64,000 nucleotides of DNA, taken from the NCBI GenBank assembly GCA_029253585.1, contig JAQWZF010000018.1, positions 62,001 to 126,000 of the forward strand. Reading direction: 5' to 3'. Below are positions 8,652 through 17,238 of this stretch, one piece after another. The translations under genes and the position numbers were made by a program. The notes below the pieces were generated by a model. That model was not told where the DNA came from. It was given only the letters and a program-made list of their open reading frames with translations, and did no database searches. How positions within the stretch are numbered: position 1 is the stretch's first letter; each line of letters opens with the position of its first letter. The stretch comes from Gammaproteobacteria bacterium. GTDB taxonomy: Bacteria; Pseudomonadota; Gammaproteobacteria; Pseudomonadales; Pseudohongiellaceae.

Positions 8652-9836
8652 TTACTGCGGGGAAGACATGATCATGTTGTGCTGCATATTCATCGCTTCG
8701 CGTGCCCGGTTACGTTCAGACTGCATTAGCTCGCCAACCGCCGGGCCACCCTGATTGTATATTCCGCCTCTAAGAGCGAAAAGCAGATAGTCTATCGATG
8801 CGGCATTGTTAGTTTCTTTGTCGGTAAAGAACGCTACTGCCTGATCCATGAGTTCATCGCGATTATCAACGTTGGGAAATGCGAGAACGTCGGCGATTAC
8901 TGTCTCAAGAAGGTTCAGATTGTCCAGAATGATGGCCGCTTCAGAAGACTGGCTGTAGAGGTCGGGCGCAATAGCTGGAGCCATGGGTAGCTCGCTAGGA
9001 GCAGGGAACATAGTCATGCCGCCTGATGAGCCGACTTTGTTCCAGAAACGCTCTAGCGCAACATCGACACCTCCGTTGAACTGGCTATCGAGGTCTTGCA
9101 GAATTACGGCTTCAAGGGCGGCCAGTTGCAGCCATTGATGCGTCCATAGAAATCCGCGTAGCAGGGGGAATGCCGACTTGAGGCCATTCGCCTGATCGTG
9201 TTCCAGCAGGTAATCGCTTTCCTTTGGCGTGACTGCAACAGAATGCTGAACGTCACTTTGGTAATCCTCAACTGCCTGAGCAACAGCCGCTTGCTTATCG
9301 CCTATCGAGTCGTCGATGTAGATACTAAACAGGCGCTCCTCAAAACCGCGACCCCTCTTAAATACTTCCGAGGTGTGACGATTAATTGCCGAGCTGTTAC
9401 CAAAAGCTTCTGCCGCCGCCTCATCGCTATGTTTGCCGCGCATTATTTCCAACAGTCTTACACGTGCCTCAACTTCGAGATCATGATAGGGGCCATTGCT
9501 CATCCCCATATCCATAGGGCCATCATGAGTCATCATACCTTCAGCCATCATCTCACTCATGGTCATGTTAGAAAGCATATTGAGATTCATCTGCAACTGA
9601 TTGCGTGCTTCCTGTGTTGCGGGATTGCTATTGATAGCCGCAATTTCTTCCAGGGCTTTGGCCTGGGTTATATCGAAAGCATTAAACAGATCGGCAACTT
9701 CTGAATATTGCTCCCGAATACCGTCTGCGGATTGTGCGCTCAGGGAAACAGAAAAGAAGCAAATCAAAATCCCCAGTGCCGAGATGACTAGTCGGCTAAG
9801 AGTGGATTGAAATCTGCTCGTTGGTAGATGTTTCAT
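8652..9836 (-). CDS. Exported Met/His-rich protein of unknown function
   Basis: A 394-residue protein whose family I do not recognise. The start at 9836 is preceded by GGAG at a 9-base spacing; a longer frame begins at 9899 but would bury the signal peptide. A Sec signal covers about residues 1-35, ending LSAQS. Near mature residues 60-95 lies a methionine-dense stretch (NMTMSEMMAEGMM, then MDMGMSNG with His on both sides), and the last 15 residues repeat the theme (MNMQHNMIM). The rest looks helical, with HDQANGLKSAFPLLRG and WLQLAALEAVILQDLD. Such Met/His spacing resembles periplasmic Cu(I)-binding proteins, so metal binding is my inference. It is a single-gene unit with its own terminator. 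Confidence 0.6.
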   Translation of the reverse strand: MKHLPTSRFQSTLSRLVISALGILICFFSVSLSAQSADGIREQYSEVADLFNAFDITQAKALEEIAAINSNPATQEARNQLQMNLNMLSNMTMSEMMAEGMMTHDGPMDMGMSNGPYHDLEVEARVRLLEIMRGKHSDEAAAEAFGNSSAINRHTSEVFKRGRGFEERLFSIYIDDSIGDKQAAVAQAVEDYQSDVQHSVAVTPKESDYLLEHDQANGLKSAFPLLRGFLWTHQWLQLAALEAVILQDLDSQFNGGVDVALERFWNKVGSSGGMTMFPAPSELPMAPAIAPDLYSQSSEAAIILDNLNLLETVIADVLAFPNVDNRDELMDQAVAFFTDKETNNAASIDYLLFALRGGIYNQGGPAVGELMQSERNRAREAMNMQHNMIMSSPQ

Positions 9837-10100
9837 AGCTTCTGGCTCCGATATTACAGGGTATCGACCCAGTATAAACCTATCACCAGAGCGCGCCAAT
9901 GCCGGCGCACGGCTTTGTTGGTGTCTTTTGGTATCACGATGAGGGTAGATTTTCTTGTAAGGATGTAGATTCGCTCTGCAGCACTGTGACTGCGGTCTTT
10001 AGCGCCTGTGTTTAGCTTGACACCACTCTCGTTAAGGGGGATGAGGGTGGAGGGTTTTGTTGTAATAAATTGTGACAGCAAGCCCCACTGACTGATTAGT
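9837..10100. other. Intergenic stretch, nothing recognised
   Basis: It contains a 75-codon minus-strand frame without family resemblance, ribosome site or coding bias, which I do not accept as a gene. It likely carries the promoter of the Met-rich protein gene. Confidence 0.4.
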
Positions 10101-10797
10101 CTAAAGCGATTCGGGTCTAATGATTGCTCGCATATCTATGGGCAGTAAGATTGTAATTCGGGCGCCTCGATCAGCTTCGTTCGCGGCCAGGATTTTTTCG
10201 TGATGCTTCTGGACGAGTCCATGGCTTATGTATAAGCCAAAACCGGTGCCCTCTTTCATGCCCTTGGTTGTGAGGAAGGATCAAACAGATTGAAAATGTC
10301 TTTTTCTGGAAACCCAGGGCCATCATCTATGATATCTATGTGGACATATTCTGAGTCGGCGCTGGTGCGAATTTCGATCTCACCCGGAGCCCCCATTGCC
10401 TGCACGGAGTTCATCAAGACATTTATCAGAACCTGATTGAGTTGACCGGCGCAGGCATATATGTTGGGGTATTTCCGTAGGATTTTTTCACTGTGCACTT
10501 GTATTTGATTTCATTCCTAACCAAATTGATAGAATCATCTATAACTTGATTTATACTCAGGGTGACTCTATCGTCTTTGTCTGTGCGCGAAAAATCCTTC
10601 AGATTGCGTACTATATCTTCCGCTCGTTTCGTGCCGCTAAGACTCTCCGTGATACATGAAACGGCATCTTCGAATATGAAATAGAGTTCGCGATCCCTGA
10701 TTAGCAGGTTTATGCGCTCTAGCGAATCCGATAGCTCTGTAGTAGCTGCTGCTTGCGTGAGATGGTGAATGTATGTACCTACATAGCTGCGCTGTAG
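10101..10797 (-). pseudogene. Remnant of a sensor histidine kinase (C-terminal half)
   Basis: Three frames on the minus strand join into the end of a kinase. The first gives the late dimerisation helix, RAEDIVRNLKDFSRTD, and SINQVIDDSINLVRNEIKYK. After a one-base shift come the N box (LNQVLINVLMNSVQAMG) and G1 box (DIIDDGPGFPE). A second shift gives FLTTKGMKEGTGFGLYISHG and the final ITILLP. The phosphoacceptor-histidine segment and the sensor half are absent: the similarity stops where the plus-strand regulator remnant begins. Two frameshifts plus the truncation rule out function. It was probably of the type that pairs with sigma-54-dependent regulators. Confidence 0.85.
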
Positions 10798-11055
10798 GAT
10801 GATGAGGCTAGTTTGATAACCCTGGAGAACCTGCCCATCTTGCGACTAAACTTTCCTGCGAAAGCCCAGAACAGTCAGAGCGATGCGGTGGCAGCGCTTC
10901 CAGTCAGTTCACAGAAATCTATGACAATCAGCAAGGATAGTTTGACCGCGGCAATAGAAAACTTTGGCGGTCATCGTGAATCAATCGCCAACTACTTCGG
11001 TATTTCTCGTATGACTCTTTGGCGCAAGATGAAGAAATTCGACCTTGATAAATAG
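10798..11055 (+). pseudogene. Remnant of a sigma-54-dependent response regulator (C-terminal Fis domain)
   Basis: Only about 85 codons remain. ASLITLENLP is the usual linker just after the AAA+ domain of NtrC-like activators, and the end is a Fis-type helix-turn-helix: DSLTAAIENFGGHRESIA and GISRMTLWRKMKKF. A TAG at 10795 closes the frame upstream, and no receiver or ATPase domain is present. Could an isolated helix-turn-helix protein be made from the TTG at 10813? I see no ribosome site. Its missing 5' end faces the missing 5' end of the kinase remnant, as expected if one deletion removed the middle of a divergent pair. Confidence 0.8.
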
Positions 11056-11175
11056 TCAGCCAGTCTAAGGAAATCCTGAGCACAATCGCCTCAGCACAGA
11101 AGTAATTTTGGCTTGCCAGAGGAATGTGAAAGCGGGCTCAGCAGATCACTGATCTGATTAGTCCGCTGTGCTGAC

Positions 11176-13458
11176 CTAGCGCTGGAAAAGGTAGGAGAAC
11201 TTCATGAAGATCTGGTCTCCGTCGACCTTCAGGTCGTTAGCAACAACCAATTCCCTCTCGCCTTCCATCTCGACGATATCGAAGTTGCTCTGGTTGCTAT
11301 TGTAGCCTATGAAGAAAGCAGACCAGGGGTTGATTACGTAGCGTAATAGCAGGTCGAAGTTGAGGTTCTCATCATCTGTCAATCGTGATGCCGGTCCGGC
11401 ATCTGTCTCGTCGTATTGAGTAATAAAGCGCAGCGACCATTCCTTGGTGAACTGGTAGTTCCAGTTGCTGCGTATGATTTCATTGGAAAAAATATCTGTA
11501 CCGCCAATCTTTGATTGCAGCTCGGTGTGGAAGTAGGTGTTGGTAATACGCAATCTATCGAGTGGCCGCCAGAGCATGTCGAAGCTAAAGCGAGTGGTGT
11601 CGGCGATGCTGGGCAGAGTGCCTCTAGGTGGAACCAGATTTAAGGTAGTGCCCGACCTATAGTTGGCGCTGAAGGACAAGGTGTTTAGTGTGGTATTGGT
11701 GAAGCCTAATTGAAAGTCTTCATACTTATAGACACGGTTCGATAATATTCCTGCGAAGTCTTTCGGTCTTAGGGTTTCCGAGTACTCGGTGTAGCTGGCA
11801 TTAAAAATATTCGTATCGAAGTTTACGCCAACTCCAGGCCCTAGCTGTGAGTAGATCTTGTTACCACCAATATCATCGATATAGACGCCGAAGAGGTTCG
11901 CATTCCATCTGTTGATGGTTGAATTTTCAGGATAAAAATTGAAGTTGACGCGCTGGTGCAGGCCAGACGAGTCGGGACGGAAGAATCGACTTTGAAAGCC
12001 TAGCTCTGTGCGGAAGTCGCTGGTCGTTGCAATGTAGTGCGTGTGATTGCTGAAGGTACGGCCTGCGCGGTTAACCTGAATATTGCGCTGATAGCCAGTA
12101 GTCACTTCACCACCGCCTGCTGGCTCACTCTCTGTGCCCACGAACTGGAGTTGAGTGGTCCAATTGTTGTTTAGCTTGAAGCGGCCGTCGACGCTGGCTA
12201 CGCGATTGTAGCCATCGGCGAGGTCACGGCTGGTTAGCAAGACACCAACGCGGTCCTGATCTGACATGTCCATAAATCCACGCAGAATCGCAATGTTGGC
12301 TTTCTCTCCCAGTAGTGGATCGCCAGCAGCTTTGTTCAGGCCTGGCGCCTCGTCGTTGATCAAGATGCTGCCGAACCCAAAGTTGCCGGCACGACCTGTA
12401 AAGCGTGCGCCACCCTCTGGATCTATAATACGTCGGGTGAAGACCAGCGTCGAGTCGGTGGCGAAGAAGTCGGCATTCTCTACGAAGAAGGGGCGACGCT
12501 CCGGAAATTGCACTTCGAAGCGCTCATTCAATGTCACCTGTGGCTGGTCCGATTCAACCTGCGAGAAGTCTGGGTTGAGTGTGATGTCCAGAACCATAGA
12601 GTCGTTGAATACAAACTTCGCATCCAAACCTAGGTCTTGTTCGGAGCTCTGATCGAATTTAGGCCCGCCGGTTGCGCCGGGGTCAAGTGCATCTACTTCT
12701 CTAGCAAAGATGAATGGGATGATCTGTGAATTATTGCCAGGCGATACATCACGGATACCGGTAAGCATTGCCGTCTGATTGAGGCGGCCCTCAACATCGA
12801 CCGAGTAGGGTGGCCAGTAGGACTGTTCACCGTATCGGGGAATATTTCTTGCGAACTGTATGCGCCAGGTTTGTTCTGACCTGTCTGGAAAGCGAAGACT
12901 GCGCAGTGGAATGGTCATGCTCGCCATATAACCTTGATCGGTAAGTTCACCATCACTCTCCCAAACCATTTCAAGTGTGGTGTCGAATCCTGCGCGACGC
13001 GAAGAGCCTTCCGTCCAGCGAGCATCCCACTGAATACCTAAGGGTGTAGTTCGAAATGAGAATGCAGCGCGCTGATCGTTGAATGTGTCGAAGGTGATTT
13101 CTACGTTGTCATCCCCGTCGATGTTTTCTCGCGATGAGAGATTCGCGCGTATCTGGCTGGGGTCGTTGTCGAATGCGAGAAAGATGACATGCAGGTCTAC
13201 CTGATCGTAGCCTATGTACACTTCGGTGCGTTGTAACGAAGGCTCGCCGGGCTCTGGCTCACGCTGTACGAAAGAGTCCACCTTAGCCATCGATCGGGCT
13301 AATGCAGAGGAGGGCGCCATATTTTCGAAGTCATCGAAGCTGGGTTTTCCATCTATCAGAGGCATCACAAGCCCGGAATCGGCGGCATAGAGCGCTTGTG
13401 AAAAGAGCAAAGCTACTGCTGTGCCGCAGAGGCACAAATTCAACCAAGATTTTCTCAT
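11176..13458 (-). CDS. DUF5916 outer-membrane protein with CBM9-like N-terminal domain
   Basis: A 760-residue exported protein. A Sec signal ends near residue 25 (ALYAADSG). Residues 35-230 resemble a carbohydrate-binding family 9-like beta sandwich (RTEVYIGYDQVDLHVIF, DGDDNVEITFDTF). The DUF5916 part follows (DLGLDAKFVFNDSM, TLNPDFSQVESDQPQVTLNE, FPERRPFFVENADFF), and the last 350 residues are alternating aromatic beta strands ending in a Phe/Arg-rich strand, consistent with an outer-membrane barrel. The role of the family is unknown. It is last in line after the SoxC-like and cytochrome genes and may belong to that transcript. Confidence 0.82.
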   Translation of the reverse strand: MRKSWLNLCLCGTAVALLFSQALYAADSGLVMPLIDGKPSFDDFENMAPSSALARSMAKVDSFVQREPEPGEPSLQRTEVYIGYDQVDLHVIFLAFDNDPSQIRANLSSRENIDGDDNVEITFDTFNDQRAAFSFRTTPLGIQWDARWTEGSSRRAGFDTTLEMVWESDGELTDQGYMASMTIPLRSLRFPDRSEQTWRIQFARNIPRYGEQSYWPPYSVDVEGRLNQTAMLTGIRDVSPGNNSQIIPFIFAREVDALDPGATGGPKFDQSSEQDLGLDAKFVFNDSMVLDITLNPDFSQVESDQPQVTLNERFEVQFPERRPFFVENADFFATDSTLVFTRRIIDPEGGARFTGRAGNFGFGSILINDEAPGLNKAAGDPLLGEKANIAILRGFMDMSDQDRVGVLLTSRDLADGYNRVASVDGRFKLNNNWTTQLQFVGTESEPAGGGEVTTGYQRNIQVNRAGRTFSNHTHYIATTSDFRTELGFQSRFFRPDSSGLHQRVNFNFYPENSTINRWNANLFGVYIDDIGGNKIYSQLGPGVGVNFDTNIFNASYTEYSETLRPKDFAGILSNRVYKYEDFQLGFTNTTLNTLSFSANYRSGTTLNLVPPRGTLPSIADTTRFSFDMLWRPLDRLRITNTYFHTELQSKIGGTDIFSNEIIRSNWNYQFTKEWSLRFITQYDETDAGPASRLTDDENLNFDLLLRYVINPWSAFFIGYNSNQSNFDIVEMEGERELVVANDLKVDGDQIFMKFSYLFQR

Positions 13459-13577
13459 CGGTTACTCGCTGTGGGGGTTTTAGAGTAAAGCGGAGGATGG
13501 TACGCGGATTTGAGAACCTAGGGAACCCTTCGCGACAATTGGTCACAGACTCATAACGGAGGTTCCCGGGACGTTAT

Positions 13578-14111
13578 TTAGAGGGCTTGGCTGCTATCGA
13601 TGAAGCCATCTTTGTTGGGCATTTCAACCTGCTGCAGCGAGTCCCTATTAAGTACTAAAGAGGCCTCAATTATGCCGTTCATATTCAGGATGTAGGCGAT
13701 TACCTGATAGACCTCGGAGCTGCTTAATGACTTGGGTGCGTCGGCGGGCATGGCGCGCTGCACGTAATCGAAGAGGGTGCTGGCGTGTGGCCAGTAGCTG
13801 CCTACGGTGCGAATGGGGCGTTTCTCGGACTGCATATCACCGCCGACGAGGCGGGTAACTGCAGATGTACCCTCACCCTTCATGCCGTGGCAGGCGGAAC
13901 AGCGACTCTCGAAAATGACTTTTCCCTGAATGGCGGTGCCTCCGCCCCCGGGATAACCACTGCCATCGGGCGGCGCGATTAGGTCGAAGCCTCGTAGCTG
14001 GCTCTCACTGATAGGACTTCCCAGAGACTGGGCAAAAACGGCGCTAGAAATTCCAGCACAGAGGCTGAAGCAAAGTGCGCCTAGGGTAATTCGTTTTCTA
14101 AGCGTAGACAT
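13578..14111 (-). CDS. Monohaem c-type cytochrome, partner of the SoxC-like enzyme
   Basis: A 177-residue periplasmic cytochrome. The start at 14111 (MSTLRKRITL) is preceded by GGAG with 9-base spacing; the ATG at 14120 sits directly on that GGAG and is unlikely. A Sec signal ends near SAVFAQS. The haem site is CSACHG near residue 70, and the axial Met is probably in RAMPADAP. Such cytochromes take electrons from sulfite or sulfane dehydrogenase molybdoproteins. The gene overlaps the end of the soxC-like gene, so the two are coupled. It is shorter than dihaem SoxD and closer to SorB- or SoxX-like single-haem proteins. Confidence 0.85.
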   Translation of the reverse strand: MSTLRKRITLGALCFSLCAGISSAVFAQSLGSPISESQLRGFDLIAPPDGSGYPGGGGTAIQGKVIFESRCSACHGMKGEGTSAVTRLVGGDMQSEKRPIRTVGSYWPHASTLFDYVQRAMPADAPKSLSSSEVYQVIAYILNMNGIIEASLVLNRDSLQQVEMPNKDGFIDSSQAL

Positions 14112-15369
14112 TGGCAACATCTCCTGCAGTATTCACTGCCCAGCTCTGAATACCATGGAAGTGGTAAGTACTTATATTTCCCTTCTCGGTAACCAGACTC
14201 GTTCGAGTCGGCTGCACATTGCCTTGGCTATCTGTGGCGCGGCTCTGCAAGATTGCATCCCCGCCAGACCATTCCCAGGGAATTAGGAATCGGGCCAGGG
14301 CTTTCTCACTCTGATGGGATTGAATCATCGCATCGGCCCATGTGCGGCCTCCGTCTGCACTGACTTCGACGCGACGAATACTGCCGCGACCCGACCAGGC
14401 GATGCCGGAAACTTGGTAGACACCCTGTCGTTCTAACTTCATCTTTCCCGACGGTGAGGTAATGACTGACTTGGTTCCCATAGGATAGGTGAACTGCAGA
14501 CTCTTACGGTCGAGTCGCGTATCTGTGTACTTGCTGGTCTCGTCTCGGAAATGACTAGGTTCTGTGCTGAGTTTTATTTGAGTGAGCCACTTAACACTGA
14601 TGTTGCCCTCGCAGCCCGGCACGAACAGGCGCATCGGATAGCCCTGTTCGGGACGCACCGGTTCGCCGTTTTGAAATAGAGCAATCATCACGTCATCCAT
14701 AGCGCGGTTGAGGGGAATAGAGCGCCCCATGCTGGCGGCATCTGCACCTACGGCATTGATCCACTGCGCTTCTGGCTCCACCCCTGCTTCATCTAGCAGG
14801 GTGTACAGTGGGATGCCTGTCCACTCCGCACCGGAGACTAAGCCATGAATGCTCTGTGCCGTGCCATCGGCAGGGTTGGGGCCAAACAGCGTGCCGCTAT
14901 TGCCCGAGCACTCCAGAAAATAGATCTTGCTTACCATCGGATAGCGCAGCAGGTCTTCGTAGCTAAACACCAGTGGTTGTCGCACTAACCCATGGATGAC
15001 CAGTTTGTGTCGTGACGGATCGATATCGGGAATGCCGGCGTGATGACGTTCGAAATGCAGGCTATTGGGTGTGATAGAGCCCTGCAGCTGATGCAGGGGT
15101 GAGCGCGAGGCGCCGCCACCGGGATATAGCGGATTTGGATTGCCCGACAGCCTCTGCATGTCGTCCGCAAATTTGGAGCGCGAGCCGTAGCCGCTAGCAC
15201 CCGGGCCCGGTTGTTTAGACCAGGAGGGAATTTCAAGGTTCATTCCGGCATCGGCACCGAGTAATGAGCTGGAAGCGGCTACACCGACTCCAGCCAAGCC
15301 AAGGCCTAATAGATGGCGCCGGTTGATCAGCCCATTGCCTGCTACTTTTTCTAATTCCTGCTTGCTCAT
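14098..15369 (-). CDS. soxC: SoxC/SorA-type sulfite or sulfane dehydrogenase, molybdopterin subunit
   Basis: A 423-residue protein of the sulfite-oxidase fold. The N-terminus holds a Tat signal (NRRHLLGLGLAGVGVAAS). The molybdenum-ligand Cys is in FLECSGNSG near residue 153, followed by HGLVSGAEWTGIPL, the conserved SoxC/SorA segment, and later VPGCEGNISVKWL. A C-terminal dimerisation domain includes GIAWSGRGSIRRVEVSADG. It oxidises sulfite, or sulfane sulfur on SoxYZ, in the periplasm and passes electrons to the overlapping cytochrome gene product. No soxYZ, soxA or soxB is in the window, so a stand-alone sulfite dehydrogenase is as likely as a Sox component; the symbol reflects the closer motif match. 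Confidence 0.85.
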   Translation of the reverse strand: MSKQELEKVAGNGLINRRHLLGLGLAGVGVAASSSLLGADAGMNLEIPSWSKQPGPGASGYGSRSKFADDMQRLSGNPNPLYPGGGASRSPLHQLQGSITPNSLHFERHHAGIPDIDPSRHKLVIHGLVRQPLVFSYEDLLRYPMVSKIYFLECSGNSGTLFGPNPADGTAQSIHGLVSGAEWTGIPLYTLLDEAGVEPEAQWINAVGADAASMGRSIPLNRAMDDVMIALFQNGEPVRPEQGYPMRLFVPGCEGNISVKWLTQIKLSTEPSHFRDETSKYTDTRLDRKSLQFTYPMGTKSVITSPSGKMKLERQGVYQVSGIAWSGRGSIRRVEVSADGGRTWADAMIQSHQSEKALARFLIPWEWSGGDAILQSRATDSQGNVQPTRTSLVTEKGNISTYHFHGIQSWAVNTAGDVANVYA

Positions 15370-15412
15370 AAAATAGTCTCTGCTTGAACTTTTCTAAACT
15401 GACCTGTGTTAA

Positions 15413-17002
15413 TTAGTATCCCAGGTATTGTTTCGCTTCTCGCACGGCAGCGTGGCTATCGTCGCTCCAGACAGCCAGTAGCGCGCCATACATCGCAGAG
15501 GCTTCGGCTACGTTATTCCTGCCCTTATGGCTGCGTGCTGCGCCTAGCAAAGACCAGGGTCGATTCGGTAAGCGCTGCAAGGAAACCGCGAACAACTGTG
15601 CGGCCTCATCGTGTTTGCTCATTTCCAGCATCATCTCTGCGGCTAATTCGTGAACTGGCTTCAGCGGAGTGGCTGCTCCGTTCGGTGGTCGCTGACCCTC
15701 CTTGATGGTCATCGCCTCTTGGATGAGGTCGATAGCTTGCTGCCGCTTGGCGACATCGACCATAGACTGCTGCATCGATTCCTTATGCAGAGTGAGTGCG
15801 GCTACCTCGTGATGTATCAATTGCAGGTTTACATTGCCAGGCCGAGCCGCCAGCAGGCTCTGCAGTTTTTCAACCACTTGTTTGGCGAGTGCAAGGTCGC
15901 CAAGATTCGCCGCGCTTAGTCCCAGTGCGAGCAACTCTGTTGCATCTAAATCATCGGAGAAGGGCTGTGTCTGCCATTGCTTGCTCTCGATAATGTGCCT
16001 GGCTTTCATTGTCTTTAGCGTGCCTATTGCGCGAGCACTATTCGGGTCATTGTCCACAACTAACTGGCCGCGCTGAATCCAGACTTCGGATTTGTTTAGA
16101 TCACCTAGCTGCAGATCACCATACTGCCCCCAATCGGAGGAGTGGTTCATATCGCCAGTGGCATCACCGGGCTGCCAGAGTTCCAGCCCGGCATTGAAAG
16201 CAGAATCATTCCATAGAGAGACTTCCTGCCACATGCCGTGTTGAATGAAGATGTGGGTGGGCATGTGCCGTGCGTGAGACACAGCCGGCGCAATATCTGC
16301 ATAGGCAGTCGCAGCTTCCAGTGCGATCGGCGCATGAATGGGGTCGTCGAAGGCGTGGATGACATAGTGGGCAGCGCCCGGATGGTTGCCGTTCTTCTTG
16401 AAAAGCCCTAGCGCCAGCGCGCCGGCGCGCATGTTGATGCGGTCTCGGTCGGCGCCTTCTACGGTCGCGGCCGCCAGCATAGAGGCAGCATAAAAGGCCT
16501 TAACCTCATCATCTTCGGGGAATTTTTCGTACAGGTCTGCCATTGCATGCATCCAAGCCGTACGTCGCTCTGCCATGCCTCCCACTGTCAGTGCATAGGC
16601 CTCTGCCGCTCGCAGAAAACCTTTCTCTCTCTCTGTGGGAGCATGGGCGAGTCGCTCTTCACTGGTGGCGCCCAGGCGCATCAAGGCATTACCGGGGCCA
16701 TCGTCTTTCTGACCGAAGAAGGGGTGTTGATAGGTGAATGCCTCACCCCAATAGGCCATCGCGAAGTCCGGCTCTAACTCCTGAGCGCGGCGAAATTCCC
16801 GCTGCGCCTGAGTCATGCCAAAGCTGTGCAGATATCCCACGCCAAGAATGAAATGTTCCTGCGCCGCGGCTGATCCGGAAGTGGGGAAGTTGAATGTGCC
16901 AATTCGATCCAGTTCGGCAGCATGGATGTTGACCGCAAACGGGAGCGCTAAGAGGCTTAAGAGTATTGCTAGAACTGGCTTAGAGTGTTTCTGTCTGGAC
17001 AT
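15413..17002 (-). CDS. Exported tetratricopeptide-repeat protein
   Basis: A 529-residue protein with a Sec signal (about residues 1-28, ending NIHAAEL). Helical pairs with TPR spacing are visible from residue 45 onward (AQREFRRAQELEPDFAMAYW is a good match) and again near the C-terminus (SLQRLPNRPWSLLGAARSHK). Between them is a conserved His-containing core: HPGAAHYVIHAFDD and SHARHMPTHIFIQ, found in a group of bacterial TPR proteins of unknown role; clustered His residues suggest a metal or cofactor site, which is inference. It ends 43 bases before the SoxC-like gene in the same direction and may be the first gene of that operon. Confidence 0.78.
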   Translation of the reverse strand: MSRQKHSKPVLAILLSLLALPFAVNIHAAELDRIGTFNFPTSGSAAAQEHFILGVGYLHSFGMTQAQREFRRAQELEPDFAMAYWGEAFTYQHPFFGQKDDGPGNALMRLGATSEERLAHAPTEREKGFLRAAEAYALTVGGMAERRTAWMHAMADLYEKFPEDDEVKAFYAASMLAAATVEGADRDRINMRAGALALGLFKKNGNHPGAAHYVIHAFDDPIHAPIALEAATAYADIAPAVSHARHMPTHIFIQHGMWQEVSLWNDSAFNAGLELWQPGDATGDMNHSSDWGQYGDLQLGDLNKSEVWIQRGQLVVDNDPNSARAIGTLKTMKARHIIESKQWQTQPFSDDLDATELLALGLSAANLGDLALAKQVVEKLQSLLAARPGNVNLQLIHHEVAALTLHKESMQQSMVDVAKRQQAIDLIQEAMTIKEGQRPPNGAATPLKPVHELAAEMMLEMSKHDEAAQLFAVSLQRLPNRPWSLLGAARSHKGRNNVAEASAMYGALLAVWSDDSHAAVREAKQYLGY

Positions 17003-17081
17003 CGAAAATCCTCACATCATTAATATCGGCGAAGACTAAGGGTGCCAACTACGGCGACCCTTTGCAATGACTATTTTTAGC

Positions 17082-17238
17082 AAGAACTGACTTCAGAACA
17101 ACCCCTCAGAAAGACTTCAAATTCTGCTGAAGGAATCAGAACAAACCTCAAGTCAGTTTCCCGAGCCTGCTGGAGGAATTAGAACCAACTTTAAATCAGA
17201 CTCCCGATCCTTGCTGGAGGAACTTCCCAGCCAACTCC
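17082..17238. repeat. Degenerate tandem repeat, period 43-44 bases
   Basis: About 3.5 copies stand between the end of recQ and the start of the TPR gene. Anchors are TGCTGAAGG/TGCTGGAGG at 17125, 17168 and 17212, and TCAGAACAA at 17093 and 17136. Copies differ at many positions. The array reaches the recQ stop codon and lies upstream of the TPR gene's start, so it could influence that promoter or simply be a slippage product. Confidence 0.7.

Noticed and set aside
9198..9704. A 168-codon plus-strand frame opposite the Met-rich protein gene
   Set aside because: It lies fully antisense to a gene with a signal peptide, ribosome site and terminator, and its product has no family resemblance.
9854..10081. 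A 75-codon minus-strand frame
   Set aside because: No ribosome site, domain or coding bias; intergenic noise is more likely.
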